The notes: generated by a model from the letters alone, not told the origin. DNA of 35,719 nucleotides from Hydrogenophilales bacterium (GCA_902627495.1 CACOJS010000015.1:1-35719), one strand, 5' to 3'; counted from the first letter of the stretch, positions 16,459-24,841 are shown. Translations and numbers: made by a program.

Positions 16459-17619
16459 TTATAATGTTATGTGATCTAGTGCTTTTGTTAGATCTTGCAG
16501 GCTTTCCAGATTATGAATAGGTAAGAGAAGATCAGTATAAAGTATAATCGTTGAGGCTCCGGTTGTGATGGGCTTAAAATTGGCATAGCGTAAAAGAGGA
16601 TTCAGCCAGACTAGCTTTTTGCAAGACTTTTTTAACCTTTTCATAACGTTATCTAAATGTTGCCCTGCGTCGCTATCTAGTCCATCAGTGATTAATATTA
16701 CCATGGCATTTCTGGTCAAGAGTCTTCTTGACCACTGCAAGTTGAATTCTTTCAATGCAAAGCCTATTCGAGTTCCAGTTCCCCAGTCAATATTTAGACT
16801 GGAGATGCCTTGCAGTGCCAGGTTGATTTCTTTTTTTCTAAGTTGTGGGGTTATATTTGTTAGTTGGGTACCAAAAAGAAATGAAGACACATCCGGTATT
16901 TGATGGGTAATGACATGGAGAAAGTGGAGCAGAACACGTGAGTAGTTTTTCATTGACCCGGAGACATCACATAATAAGACTAAGGATGGATACAGTAGTC
17001 TTCTTGATTTATACCGCCAGTTTACTAGTTGCCCAGAGTTTTTTAAACTTTTTTGTATTGTTTGCTTTAAATCCAGTTTTTTTCCACTAGGGCTGATTTT
17101 CCATCTTCGGGTTGGCTGGGGTTTTAAGGGAAATTTGATTTTTGTGATTAGTTCACGAGCCATAGCTATCTCATTAGGAGACATAGAATTAAAATCTTTT
17201 TTTGTAAGAGATTCAATTTTTGACGAGAGTAGAGGGGTCTTTGATGGTTGATTTTTCGTAACTGGTGTGGTGTTTTCAGGTAGAGGAGTATCTGCATAAG
17301 ATAGTAGATCATCGTTTTTTCTGGATTCTTTATTGGGACTTTTTTTTGGCTCTTCCTTTTTTTTGGGGGTTAATGGGTGATTTGGTTGATACCAAAATTC
17401 CTCAAAAACTTTTTCAAATACTTTCATGTGTTCGGCTCTATAAATGAGTATTGATGCTAGCGTCCAATAGAAATGATTGCTGTTTTTAAACGAGTCAAGG
17501 CTTAGCGATTTAATGACATCAAGAGAACGATCTATTCCAATTGGAACCCCTCTCGACCGCAAGATATTACAAAAATAAATGATATTTTTTGCAAGTATTT
17601 CAGGAGATGGAGTTTGCAT
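16459..17619 (-). CDS. coxE: CoxE-like VWA-domain protein
   Basis: A 386-residue CoxE-type protein. The N-terminal helical part is followed by a Lys/Pro/Ser-rich linker (about residues 85-135) and a von Willebrand A domain. The metal-ion-dependent adhesion site is complete: Asp218-x-Ser220-x-Ser222 (DVSGSM), Thr283 in GTGTR and Asp312 in LITDG. CoxE works with the MoxR-type ATPase CoxD to mature the active site of CO-dehydrogenase-like enzymes. The ATG at 17619 gives the family N-terminus (ILAKNIIYFCNILRSRG) and a 25-nt gap to coxD; ATGs at 17655 and 17679 are alternatives that overlap coxD. Confidence 0.87.
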   Translation of the reverse strand: MQTPSPEILAKNIIYFCNILRSRGVPIGIDRSLDVIKSLSLDSFKNSNHFYWTLASILIYRAEHMKVFEKVFEEFWYQPNHPLTPKKKEEPKKSPNKESRKNDDLLSYADTPLPENTTPVTKNQPSKTPLLSSKIESLTKKDFNSMSPNEIAMARELITKIKFPLKPQPTRRWKISPSGKKLDLKQTIQKSLKNSGQLVNWRYKSRRLLYPSLVLLCDVSGSMKNYSRVLLHFLHVITHQIPDVSSFLFGTQLTNITPQLRKKEINLALQGISSLNIDWGTGTRIGFALKEFNLQWSRRLLTRNAMVILITDGLDSDAGQHLDNVMKRLKKSCKKLVWLNPLLRYANFKPITTGASTIILYTDLLLPIHNLESLQDLTKALDHITL

Positions 17620-17644
17620 TTTAATTGTTATTATTTCTAGGGGC

Positions 17645-18511
17645 TTAATTGCCATTGGAGGAGACTTTTTCAATATCATCTTGATATTTTAAAAGGACCC
17701 CTAAAGTACTTTCAATAATTGGAGCAGATATTTCTGTTTGGTTTAGAGCTTGAATGGCTTCTGCCCAGTCCAGAGTCTCGGCGGTGCCAGGTTTTTTAAA
17801 TAAGTCTTTTTCTCTCAGCGTTTGAACATGGTCTACGATTTGTCGGGAGAGTCTCTCGCTAAGATCGCCTGCTTTCTCTCTTAAAATATCAAGCTCCTGT
17901 TCAGCTGAGGGGTATCCTACCCAGTGATACAAACACCTTCTTTTGACCGCATCATGTATCTCTCTGGTCCGGTTGGATGTTATGACCACGATAGGTGGTT
18001 TGTCGGCTTTTATTGTGCCTAATTCCGGGATTGTGACTTGAAATTCTGAGAGGATTTCTAGTAAAAAAGCTTCAAAAGGCTCATCCGATCGGTCAAGTTC
18101 ATCTATCAATAATACAGGAGGCCTTTGCGTTGGCCCAGTCTCAAGTGATCTTAAAATAGGTCTCTTAATAAGAAACTCATCACTGAAAATTTTGTTTTTC
18201 AACATAGATCTGTCAACGGTGTTACCCGTTTCTGCTAAGCGGATTTCTAATATTTGTTTGGAATAGTTCCATTCATAAACGGCTTCAGAGATATCCAAAC
18301 CTTCGTAGCATTGCAGCCTTATGAGTTCAGTTCCTAGGATCTTTGCTAAAACCTTGGCAATTTCTGTCTTTCCGACCCCGGCCTCCCCCTCAAGAAATAG
18401 CGGGCGGTTCATTTTGAGAGCCAGAAACACCGCTGTCGATAAAGAGTGATCAGGAATATAATTGTGTTGGCGCAAAAGTGTAGCTGTGTCATCAATTGAA
18501 TTCGGAATCAT
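17645..18511 (-). CDS. coxD: CoxD-like MoxR-family AAA+ ATPase
   Basis: A 288-residue MoxR AAA+ ATPase. Walker A GEAGVGKT is at residues 42-49, Walker B with Asp137-Glu138 lies in LLIDELDRSDEP, and the sensor-1 Asn is in VITSNRTREIHDAVKRRC. CoxD is the chaperone-like ATPase needed to build the active site of aerobic CO dehydrogenase, acting with a VWA partner encoded here immediately downstream. Length and motifs match the CoxD subgroup rather than general MoxR. It lies 42 nt after the remnant of a CurA-type reductase gene. Confidence 0.9.
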   Translation of the reverse strand: MIPNSIDDTATLLRQHNYIPDHSLSTAVFLALKMNRPLFLEGEAGVGKTEIAKVLAKILGTELIRLQCYEGLDISEAVYEWNYSKQILEIRLAETGNTVDRSMLKNKIFSDEFLIKRPILRSLETGPTQRPPVLLIDELDRSDEPFEAFLLEILSEFQVTIPELGTIKADKPPIVVITSNRTREIHDAVKRRCLYHWVGYPSAEQELDILREKAGDLSERLSRQIVDHVQTLREKDLFKKPGTAETLDWAEAIQALNQTEISAPIIESTLGVLLKYQDDIEKVSSNGN

Positions 18512-18553
18512 TTTTTTCTCATTGGTGTTATTTGTAGTGGTAACAAGTCGGTT

Positions 18554-18952
18554 TTATTTCATTTTTACAAGTTGCTTATCGTAGTTTTCACCTGCCAGCA
18601 TTGCAATAAAGATGAGGATATTTTCAATATTCTCGGTAATTATTTCTTTATATTTTATTTTTTTATCTGCAACCCAATGAACTAGCTTCTTAAGTGCTTT
18701 TTGATATTGATCATGGCGATCAAATACAACGAACCCTTGCATTTTTACCCTATTTAATAAAATCGACCGTATCATTTTCGTCTTTTATGGCTCCGTAGCA
18801 TTGTAACCTGAAATTAACCCGTGCAAAGCCAAGAGTGAGAAAGGGTTAGGTACATGCTTGATTGCAAACATAATTTCACCACCAACGTTTTCAGAAGAAC
18901 AATCAACGCCGGTTGGTCGGCTTGCGAGAGTTATTCGTGAGTTTTCTGACAT
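18554..18952 (-). pseudogene. Internally deleted CurA-type NADP-dependent oxidoreductase
   Basis: One minus-strand frame keeps both ends of a CurA/YncB-family reductase (normally about 340 residues) in about 130 codons. An ATG at 18952, eight bases after AAGGAG, opens with MSENSRITLASRPTG, the family N-terminus. It jumps directly to VDCSSENVGGE (the family's ENVGG motif) and then ISGYNATEP, normally about 60 residues before the end. An in-frame TAA (18785-18787) follows. The same frame then resumes with RVKMQGFVVFD, KIKYKE and NYDKQLVKM, the family C-terminus, stopping at 18554. Most of the coenzyme domain is missing, so no active enzyme can be made. The 73-codon tail has an ATG (18775) and might look like a gene, but it is a remnant. 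Confidence 0.9.
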
Positions 18953-18975
18953 CTTGCAGACTCCTTGGCAAAAAA

Positions 18976-19572
18976 CTATTTGTTATCCATTGCTTCCGAC
19001 AAGAATGCTAATCTATCCTGCCCAAAGAACATTTCCCCCTTATAGAAAAAGGTGGGGGCCCCAAAGACACCACGAGAAACAGCGTCATCCGAGTTTTTTT
19101 TGAGTTGGTCTTTGACGTCTTGTTTGTTTACCAGTGCAAAGACGGTATCACTATCAATACCGACCTTTGCTAATGCTGTTTTCACCTCTTCCCACTCCCC
19201 CAGGTTTTTCTTTTCTACCCAAAACGCCTCATAAATGACGTCGACATATTTTGGAAATAAATCCGGATGGTACTTTTGAATTCCTACAGCAGCTCTCATT
19301 AGTGAAATAGTATTTATCGGAAAATAAGGGTTTGACTCTAAGCGAACGTCATATTTATTTGCCCATTTCTTCATATCTTGGCTCATCCATTTCCCTTTAG
19401 CTGGAACAAATGCAGGACTTTGATTGCCACTGGCTTTATGGACGCCACCAAGCAGGATAGGAGTCCACAAGATCTCAACCGCACGGGAGCTAGCAATGGT
19501 AGGGAGTTGTGTATAGGCCAAATAGGCAGTAGGACTGCCAAAGTCGAAGAGAAACTCTACTTGTTCACTCAT
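18976..19572 (-). CDS. 2-hydroxychromene-2-carboxylate isomerase-like (kappa-GST/DsbA fold)
   Basis: A 198-residue thioredoxin-fold protein of the HCCA isomerase/kappa-class glutathione transferase family. The N-terminal FDFGSPTAY places the glutathione-activating Ser at residue 13. Further landmarks are the PILLGG loop, NTISLMRA and GVFGAPTFFYKGEMFFGQDRL near the end (cis-Pro region and C-terminal strand). The classic enzyme isomerises 2-hydroxychromene-2-carboxylate in naphthalene degradation using glutathione. GAGG upstream supports the start. It is the first gene of the minus-strand series with the CurA remnant and coxDEG, hinting at bicyclic or aromatic substrates, but the family has many uncharacterised members. 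Confidence 0.85.
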   Translation of the reverse strand: MSEQVEFLFDFGSPTAYLAYTQLPTIASSRAVEILWTPILLGGVHKASGNQSPAFVPAKGKWMSQDMKKWANKYDVRLESNPYFPINTISLMRAAVGIQKYHPDLFPKYVDVIYEAFWVEKKNLGEWEEVKTALAKVGIDSDTVFALVNKQDVKDQLKKNSDDAVSRGVFGAPTFFYKGEMFFGQDRLAFLSEAMDNK

Positions 19573-19662
19573 GTCTTAACCTCACTGAATTAGATTTTAT
19601 GCTTTAATGTTGTTATCGTTGTATTAAAGATGTAGGTCTATTCTAAATGAAATGGAGTCTTT

Positions 19663-20370
19663 ATGGGTGAGCGAGTTTGCATTATTACAGGGGCCGGGGC
19701 AGGAACGGGAGCTGCGGTTGCTCGACGTTTTTCGCAGGGAGGATATAAAGTGGCGATGTTGGCACGAGATTCGGAAAGGTTGGAAAAACTGGAGAAGGAG
19801 ATTGTTAATTCCCATGGCTTCCAATGTGATGTTGCCGATATAGAGGCTTTCAAAAGGGTCCTAAAGCTAGTAAAAAAACAAGTGGGTTCTCCTACAGTTG
19901 CCGTTCATAATGCCGTGGCAGGAAGGCCTTTTTCCACTATTCTGGATGCTGACCCAGAAGTTTTTGAGTACCAGTTCCGAGTTAATACAAAAGCTTTGAT
20001 GGTGCTTGCCCAAGCAGTGGTACCAGATATGATTACGGAAAAAAAGGGGGTAATTTTGGTCACTGGAAATACGTCTGCGTGGCGAGGAAAAGCCAATTTT
20101 TCCATGTTTGCCCCAACAAAAGCTGCACAGAGGATATTGGCGGAGGCGATGGCTAGGGATTTGGGTCCGAAAGGAATACATGTTGCACATTTTACTGTAG
20201 ATGCGGCTATTGATACCCCGTTGACTAGACCAACAATCTTTCCTGATGCCCCAGACGATTTTTTTGCAAAGCCTTCGGATATAGCCGACACTATGTACCA
20301 TATCGCTCATCAAAAGGAGTCAGCGTGGACGTTCAGTCTGGACCTTAGGCCAAGTAAGGAAAAGTGGTGA
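19663..20370 (+). CDS. Atypical SDR with Phe in place of catalytic Tyr
   Basis: A 235-residue Rossmann-fold protein of the SDR superfamily. The cofactor motif is TGAGAGTG (residues about 9-16) and the NNAG motif is replaced by HNAVAG. The usual YxxxK is FAPTK, so the catalytic Tyr is Phe while Lys remains; Ser is present in TGNTSAWRG. The remaining pattern (MARDLGPKGIHVAHFTVDAAIDTP) matches a known SDR branch that also has Phe. It may bind NAD(P)H without classic alcohol oxidation, or use another residue. It is divergent from the isomerase gene and is followed 34 nt later by a muconolactone-isomerase-like gene, presumably co-transcribed. Confidence 0.82.
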   Translation: MGERVCIITGAGAGTGAAVARRFSQGGYKVAMLARDSERLEKLEKEIVNSHGFQCDVADIEAFKRVLKLVKKQVGSPTVAVHNAVAGRPFSTILDADPEVFEYQFRVNTKALMVLAQAVVPDMITEKKGVILVTGNTSAWRGKANFSMFAPTKAAQRILAEAMARDLGPKGIHVAHFTVDAAIDTPLTRPTIFPDAPDDFFAKPSDIADTMYHIAHQKESAWTFSLDLRPSKEKW

Positions 20371-20404
20371 TGTTAGATGGGACAAACAAACTGAGGGGAT
20401 AAAT

Positions 20405-20692
20405 ATGAAAGTGATAGTTGTAGCCACCAGGAAACAAGATGCATCACCCGATGCATTTGCACCCCACTTGGGTCCTGAAGCAGATCATGTTTTGGGGATG
20501 ATAAAAGAAGATATTGTAAGGGAGGTGTATAGTCGATCAGACGGACAGGGGGCCGTTTTGATTTTAGAGTGTAGGGATGTTGATCATGCCAAACAAATAG
20601 TTTCCGAATTACCGCTTGCTAAGGCTGGTTTGTTAACCGCTGAATTCTACGGTGCTAACCCATATCGAGGTATTGTTCAGCATGCCAAGTAG
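20405..20692 (+). CDS. Muconolactone-isomerase/YciI-like small protein
   Basis: A 95-residue protein of the dimeric alpha-beta barrel type. The pattern MKVIVVATRKQDASPDAFAPHL, then VREVYSRSDGQGAVLILE, then ELPLAKAGLLTAEFYGANPYR fits the muconolactone delta-isomerase/YciI-like group. Such proteins isomerise small lactones or bind small ligands. GAGGGGATAAAT upstream supplies a ribosome binding site. It follows the atypical SDR closely and no gene follows on the same strand for 1.8 kb. Function beyond the fold is not known. Confidence 0.75.
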   Translation: MKVIVVATRKQDASPDAFAPHLGPEADHVLGMIKEDIVREVYSRSDGQGAVLILECRDVDHAKQIVSELPLAKAGLLTAEFYGANPYRGIVQHAK

Positions 20693-21036
20693 GCGTCATT
20701 GAGCCGCGCTGTATATTTGATGAACACGATGTTGAAGTTTTTTTGTGCATATTGGGTTAGCGTTTGCGAGTAAAGAGACGGGTTTACTCTCAGAAATGAA
20801 AATCGTCCAGTACTCTAATTGAAACTGCCATTGTAACTTTTGAACATGGGGGCTGTTCGGTGGCAGATAAAACAGAATATTTGAGTAATCGACATGTTTG
20901 AGAGGAGGGGTTGGTTCTTGTGGTGGGCCAGATCACAACCTTGGAGTCAATCTTTAATAAGTTTCCGATGCCTGAATTTATATAACTGAATTCTCTGGGC
21001 GAACAGTTTTAGGAGGAAAGATAGAGCACTTATTTA
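20693..21036. other. Gene-free stretch with coding-like fragments
   Basis: About 344 bases between the muconolactone-isomerase-like gene and coxM. No complete gene is seen. Short coding-like pieces on the plus strand lie in different frames: ATG at about 20794 reads MKIVQYSN then stops, a shifted frame reads ETAIVTFEHGGCSVADKTEY, and a further one EEGLVLVVGQITTLESIFNK. A perfect AGGAGGAAAG (21011-21020) has no start codon after it. This pattern could be a decayed small gene, but no family is recognised. Confidence 0.4.
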
Positions 21037-21831
21037 TTATTTCGCCTCTTGGACTGCTCGTTGGGTGATGACCTGAATCAGGTGGGCTCTGTAAGCCGCA
21101 CTGGCATGCATATCCTCGATTAAATTGTCGGTGGGAATTTTTATACCGGCAATCGATGTGTTAGAAAAATCTTTAGTTAGAGCAGTTTCAAGGCTTTCTA
21201 TTCTGAAGGCTCCAGAGCCAGCACCTGTGACAGCAACCCTAACGCCATTATCAAATTCTGCTACCATCACCCCTACAATTGCATATCTAGATGCAGGGTT
21301 TTTGAATTTAACATAGGCCGACCGATTGGGGATCGGAAAAACAAGGTGTTTAATAATTTCGCTGTCTTTTAAGCAGGTCTCGTACATCCCCGTGAAAAAA
21401 TCGTCAGCATGAATTTCTCGGGTGTCTGTTACGATTGTGGCCCCTAGTCCGAGCACAGCTGCCGGATAGTCGGCCGCGGGGTCGTTGTTAGCAACGGAGC
21501 CCCCGATGGTTCCAAGATTTCTAACCATTTGATCACCGATCTCACTTGCTAATTTTGAAAGGCTAGGGATCTCTTTCTGGATTAAGCTGGATGTAGTTAC
21601 TTGGGTGTGAGTCGCCATTGACCCTACCATCAGAGTTTTAGTCCCCTTCCTAATGGCCTTGAGATCCTCAATTCCACCTAGGTCAACTAAGTCGCTTGGA
21701 GCGGCCAACCGAAGTTTCATTGTGGCGATCAGTGTTTGGCCACCCGCTATAATCTTGCCGTCTTCTGACTTTCTGAGTATCGCAATAGCACTGTCTATGT
21801 TATTTGGTCGATGATATGAGAAGTTATACAT
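21037..21831 (-). CDS. coxM: CoxM-like FAD-binding subunit of a molybdenum hydroxylase
   Basis: A 264-residue FAD-binding subunit of the xanthine-dehydrogenase/CO-dehydrogenase family. The two FAD loops are visible: AGGQTLIATMKLRLAAP (about residues 30-46) and TIGGSVANNDPAADYPAA (about 108-125). It passes electrons from the 2Fe-2S subunit to FAD and on to the acceptor. Its ATG lies 2 nt after the coxS stop, so the two are translationally coupled. The matching molybdenum subunit is encoded divergently and not in the same operon, unlike the usual coxMSL or coxSLM order. Assignment to the family is firm; true CO oxidation is unlikely given the CoxL signature. Confidence 0.88.
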   Translation of the reverse strand: MYNFSYHRPNNIDSAIAILRKSEDGKIIAGGQTLIATMKLRLAAPSDLVDLGGIEDLKAIRKGTKTLMVGSMATHTQVTTSSLIQKEIPSLSKLASEIGDQMVRNLGTIGGSVANNDPAADYPAAVLGLGATIVTDTREIHADDFFTGMYETCLKDSEIIKHLVFPIPNRSAYVKFKNPASRYAIVGVMVAEFDNGVRVAVTGAGSGAFRIESLETALTKDFSNTSIAGIKIPTDNLIEDMHASAAYRAHLIQVITQRAVQEAK

Positions 21832-21833
21832 GA

Positions 21834-22316
21834 TTACTCCTGAGCTTTTGCAATGGCTTCGGCGCCGGAATTGATTGCCTTAACAATGTTGTGGTAGCCG
21901 GTGCACCTGCACAAGTTTCCCTCGAGCCCTTCGCGAATTTCAGCCTCAGTCGGTTTTCTGCTTTTTGATAAAATGCCGAGTGCGCTCATTATCATCCCAG
22001 GAGTACAAAAACCGCACTGTAAGCCATGGTGATCACGGAAGGCCTTTTGCATCGGATGCATATTGCCCTCTTTCGTAGATAGTCCTTCTATAGTGGTAAT
22101 TTTAGCCCCATCGGCTTGAACGGCCAAAATATTGCACGACTTTATTGGACTGCCGTCAAGGTGAACAGTGCAAGCGCCGCATTGGGCAGTATCGCATCCA
22201 ATATGTGTTCCTGTTAACCTAAGGGAGTCTCTTAGAAAATCGACTAGCAACGTATTTTCTTTTATTACTTCAGTGACTTCCTTGCCATTTACCTTTACCG
22301 TTATTGAAGCCGGCAT
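21834..22316 (-). CDS. coxS: CoxS-like 2Fe-2S subunit
   Basis: A 160-residue iron-sulfur subunit. The plant-ferredoxin-type cluster is bound by Cys41, Cys46, Cys49 and Cys61 ([10 protein letters not shown]); the second cluster by Cys101, Cys104, Cys136 and Cys138 (QCGFC, LCRC). It relays electrons from the molybdenum centre to FAD. The ATG at 22316 is preferred: GGGGA stands nine bases before it and the usual N-terminus ([10 protein letters not shown]) starts there. The longer frame to 22367 adds residues without family support. It opens the coxS-coxM pair, divergent from coxL across a 187-nt gap. Confidence 0.9.
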   Translation of the reverse strand: MPASITVKVNGKEVTEVIKENTLLVDFLRDSLRLTGTHIGCDTAQCGACTVHLDGSPIKSCNILAVQADGAKITTIEGLSTKEGNMHPMQKAFRDHHGLQCGFCTPGMIMSALGILSKSRKPTEAEIREGLEGNLCRCTGYHNIVKAINSGAEAIAKAQE

Positions 22317-22409
22317 CTTTAAATCCCCATTCAAAAAACATTTAGTGGCCATTGCCGTCATCGCCAAATACTGATCAGAAACAAATCACTGAAAGATTAA
22401 AGAAAAACT

Positions 22410-22438
22410 TTAGGATGTATTTCTGCTTTAGCTATACT
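22410..22438 (+). promoter_or_regulatory. Candidate coxL promoter in the divergent gap
   Basis: TTAGGA (22410-22415), a 17-nt spacer and TATACT (22433-22438) lie about 65 nt before coxL. The -10 overlaps a short inverted repeat CTATA/TATAG (22432-22450) that might bind a regulator. No recognisable regulator gene lies next to it. Confidence 0.35.
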
Positions 22439-22503
22439 GTATTATTATAGTCTTTAGGATCAATTTCAACCAAAAGAAACATAAAAATTAACGAAAGAAA
22501 AGA

Positions 22504-24819
22504 ATGGCTAAATATGGGATTGGACAGGCAATAACTCGAAGGGAAGATGAGAGGTTGTTATTTGGGAAGGGGCAGTTTTTGGATGATATTTCTCTTGAGG
22601 GTGAGACTTTTATTTGGTTTGTGAGGTCTCCCTATGCCAGAGCTCGTATTTTGTCAATTGACACTGAAGATGCGGGAAAAATGGAAGGGGTCTTAAAGAT
22701 AATTTTGGGAAAGGATATGCGTCACCAAGGGGTAGGGCCTTTACCCGTGAATGCTGATCTTAAGCGTGCTGATGGTCAATCTATGACCTCACCACCAAAT
22801 TACCCTTTGGCTATTGATAGAGTTGACTACGTAGGCCGAGCAGTAGCTGCTGTGATTGCCAGGTCTCGTGAGGAAGCTCAAAATGCAGCTGAAGCCATTT
22901 TGGTTGAATATGAAGAATTAGAGGCTGTAGTAACAATTCAAGATGCCCTGGCAAACGGTGCTCCTCAAATCTGGGATGATGCGCCAGGAAATATTGCGGC
23001 CTATAATGAAATTGGTGATGCCGAGGCATGTGATAAAGCTTTAGCCTCATCCAAGCATGTTTCCCGAATAAAAATTAATAACCAGAGGCTCGTTCCAGTA
23101 AGTATGGAGACTCGTGGAAGTATTGCCAACTATGACCCTGACTCAGGCAGGATAACTTTATATACTAGCTGTCAGAATCCCGCTGGACTCCAGACCACCT
23201 TGGCTGAGGCCGTTTTGAAAATCCCTAAGGATGAAGTAAGAGTAAAAGTTGGAGATGTAGGAGGGGGTTTTGGGATGAAGACACAGCTTTACCCGGAGGA
23301 TGCCGTTTGTGCTTTTGGGGCTAAGTTAATAGGTAGACCTGTCCGTTGGAGGGCGACTCGCTCGGAAGAGTTTTTATCTGGTAATCATGGTCGGGATCTT
23401 GAAAATGAAGCGGAAATGGGGTTTGATTCTCAGGGTAAGATTACTAGTTTCCGTATAAACAACTTTGGTAATATCGGAGCCCATGCGAGTGGACCCGGTG
23501 CAATCATCGCGGTGGCGGTGGGGCCTAAAGTCCAAACAGGTGTTTACCATATCCCAGAATTTCATTTGAAGGCTACAGCTGTTTTAACAAACACAAATGT
23601 GGTTGGAGCTTATCGCGGCGCAGGCAGACCCGAAGCAATTTTCCTTCTTGAGCGTATAATGGATCAAGCGGCCCATGAGCTAGGACTAGACCCATCACAT
23701 TTGAGGAGGATAAACCTTTTACAACCCTCTCAAATGCCTTATACAACTCCCACTGGGGAGACCTTTGATAGCGGTAATTTTCCGCATATGTTAGATAGGA
23801 TGTTGGAAAAATCGGATTGGACAGGGTTTGAGGCTCGTAGAAAAGAAAGTGAGAAAAAGGGATTACTTAGAGGAAGAGCGATTTCCACTTTTTTAGAGTG
23901 GACTGGAGCATCATTTGAAGAAACAGTTGAAGTCCAAATTGGGGGAGACGGTCGACTGAAGATTCTAACTGCTTTGCAGGCTATGGGGCAGGGTATTGAG
24001 ACATGTTTGGTTCAAGTGCTATCAGATAAGTTAGGGGTTGACGCAGACTTAATAGACTTTGTCCAGGGGGATAGTGATATAGGAGCTTACGGTATAGGAA
24101 GTATGGGGAGTCGGTCATTATATATAGGTGGTTCCGCAGTTTTATCTGCCTCAAAGCAGGTTATAGAAGAAGGTAAAAAGTTCGCCAGCGAAGAATTTGA
24201 AGCGGCAGAGCAGGACATCGTGTATGAGGATGGAGTTTTTTCTGTAGCGGGGACCGATCTGTCCATTGGCCTTTTTGAATTAGCCAATCAGCAAGAGAAC
24301 CAACGGATGGTTATAAAGACTCATGAAACGGTTGGTGGTCCTTCTTGGCCAAATAGTTGTCATGTTTGTGAGGTAGAAATTGATCCTAACACTGGTTGCA
24401 CTGAGATCGTGAGGTATATTTCGGGGGATGATGTGGGTACCGTTATTAATCCCTTAATTGTAGCTGGACAGGTTCATGGCGGAATTGCCCAAGCTGTCGG
24501 CCAGGCGTTGCTAGAGGATACAAGATATGATTCACAAACAGGGCAATTGTTGACCGGGTCTTTGCTTGATTATTGCCTTCCAAGAGCTGATGACTTATGT
24601 GAAATTACCACCTTTACAGATGAGTCATCACCTTGTGAGATTAATCCTCTTGGGGCAAAAGGAGTGGGTGAGTTGGGCACTGTTGGTGGTACTCCCACCG
24701 TACTAAATGCCGTTTTAGACGCTTTAAGGACGGTCGGAGTGAAGACTATCGAGATGCCTGCGACTCCTGAAAAGATTTGGTTGGCGATTCAGGCAGCGAA
24801 GAGAAAACATGTTGCCTAA
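22504..24819 (+). CDS. coxL: Form II CoxL-like molybdopterin-binding subunit
   Basis: A 771-residue large subunit of the xanthine-dehydrogenase family. The N-terminal aldehyde-oxidase a/b hammerhead region is followed by the molybdopterin-binding part with VGGGFGMKT (about residues 252-260). The active-site loop reads AYRGAGR (369-375), the form II signature, not the AYxCSFR of form I carbon monoxide dehydrogenases, so the Cu-binding Cys is absent. The catalytic Glu is Glu723 in GVGELG. It should hydroxylate an unidentified substrate at the Mo=S centre with water as oxygen source. Its partners CoxS and CoxM are encoded divergently upstream, and the accessory coxDEG lie 5-7 kb away. CoxF/CoxI-type maturation genes are not in the window. 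Confidence 0.9.
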   Translation: MAKYGIGQAITRREDERLLFGKGQFLDDISLEGETFIWFVRSPYARARILSIDTEDAGKMEGVLKIILGKDMRHQGVGPLPVNADLKRADGQSMTSPPNYPLAIDRVDYVGRAVAAVIARSREEAQNAAEAILVEYEELEAVVTIQDALANGAPQIWDDAPGNIAAYNEIGDAEACDKALASSKHVSRIKINNQRLVPVSMETRGSIANYDPDSGRITLYTSCQNPAGLQTTLAEAVLKIPKDEVRVKVGDVGGGFGMKTQLYPEDAVCAFGAKLIGRPVRWRATRSEEFLSGNHGRDLENEAEMGFDSQGKITSFRINNFGNIGAHASGPGAIIAVAVGPKVQTGVYHIPEFHLKATAVLTNTNVVGAYRGAGRPEAIFLLERIMDQAAHELGLDPSHLRRINLLQPSQMPYTTPTGETFDSGNFPHMLDRMLEKSDWTGFEARRKESEKKGLLRGRAISTFLEWTGASFEETVEVQIGGDGRLKILTALQAMGQGIETCLVQVLSDKLGVDADLIDFVQGDSDIGAYGIGSMGSRSLYIGGSAVLSASKQVIEEGKKFASEEFEAAEQDIVYEDGVFSVAGTDLSIGLFELANQQENQRMVIKTHETVGGPSWPNSCHVCEVEIDPNTGCTEIVRYISGDDVGTVINPLIVAGQVHGGIAQAVGQALLEDTRYDSQTGQLLTGSLLDYCLPRADDLCEITTFTDESSPCEINPLGAKGVGELGTVGGTPTVLNAVLDALRTVGVKTIEMPATPEKIWLAIQAAKRKHVA

Positions 24820-24841
24820 ACTCAGACGAAAAGCATATTAG

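Noticed and set aside
18554..18775. 73-codon frame as an independent small gene
   Set aside because: It is the C-terminal part of the CurA-type relic, in frame with the upstream piece across a TAA.
21037..24819. True aerobic CO dehydrogenase
   Set aside because: The active-site loop is AYRGAGR; the Cu-binding Cys of AYxCSFR is absent.
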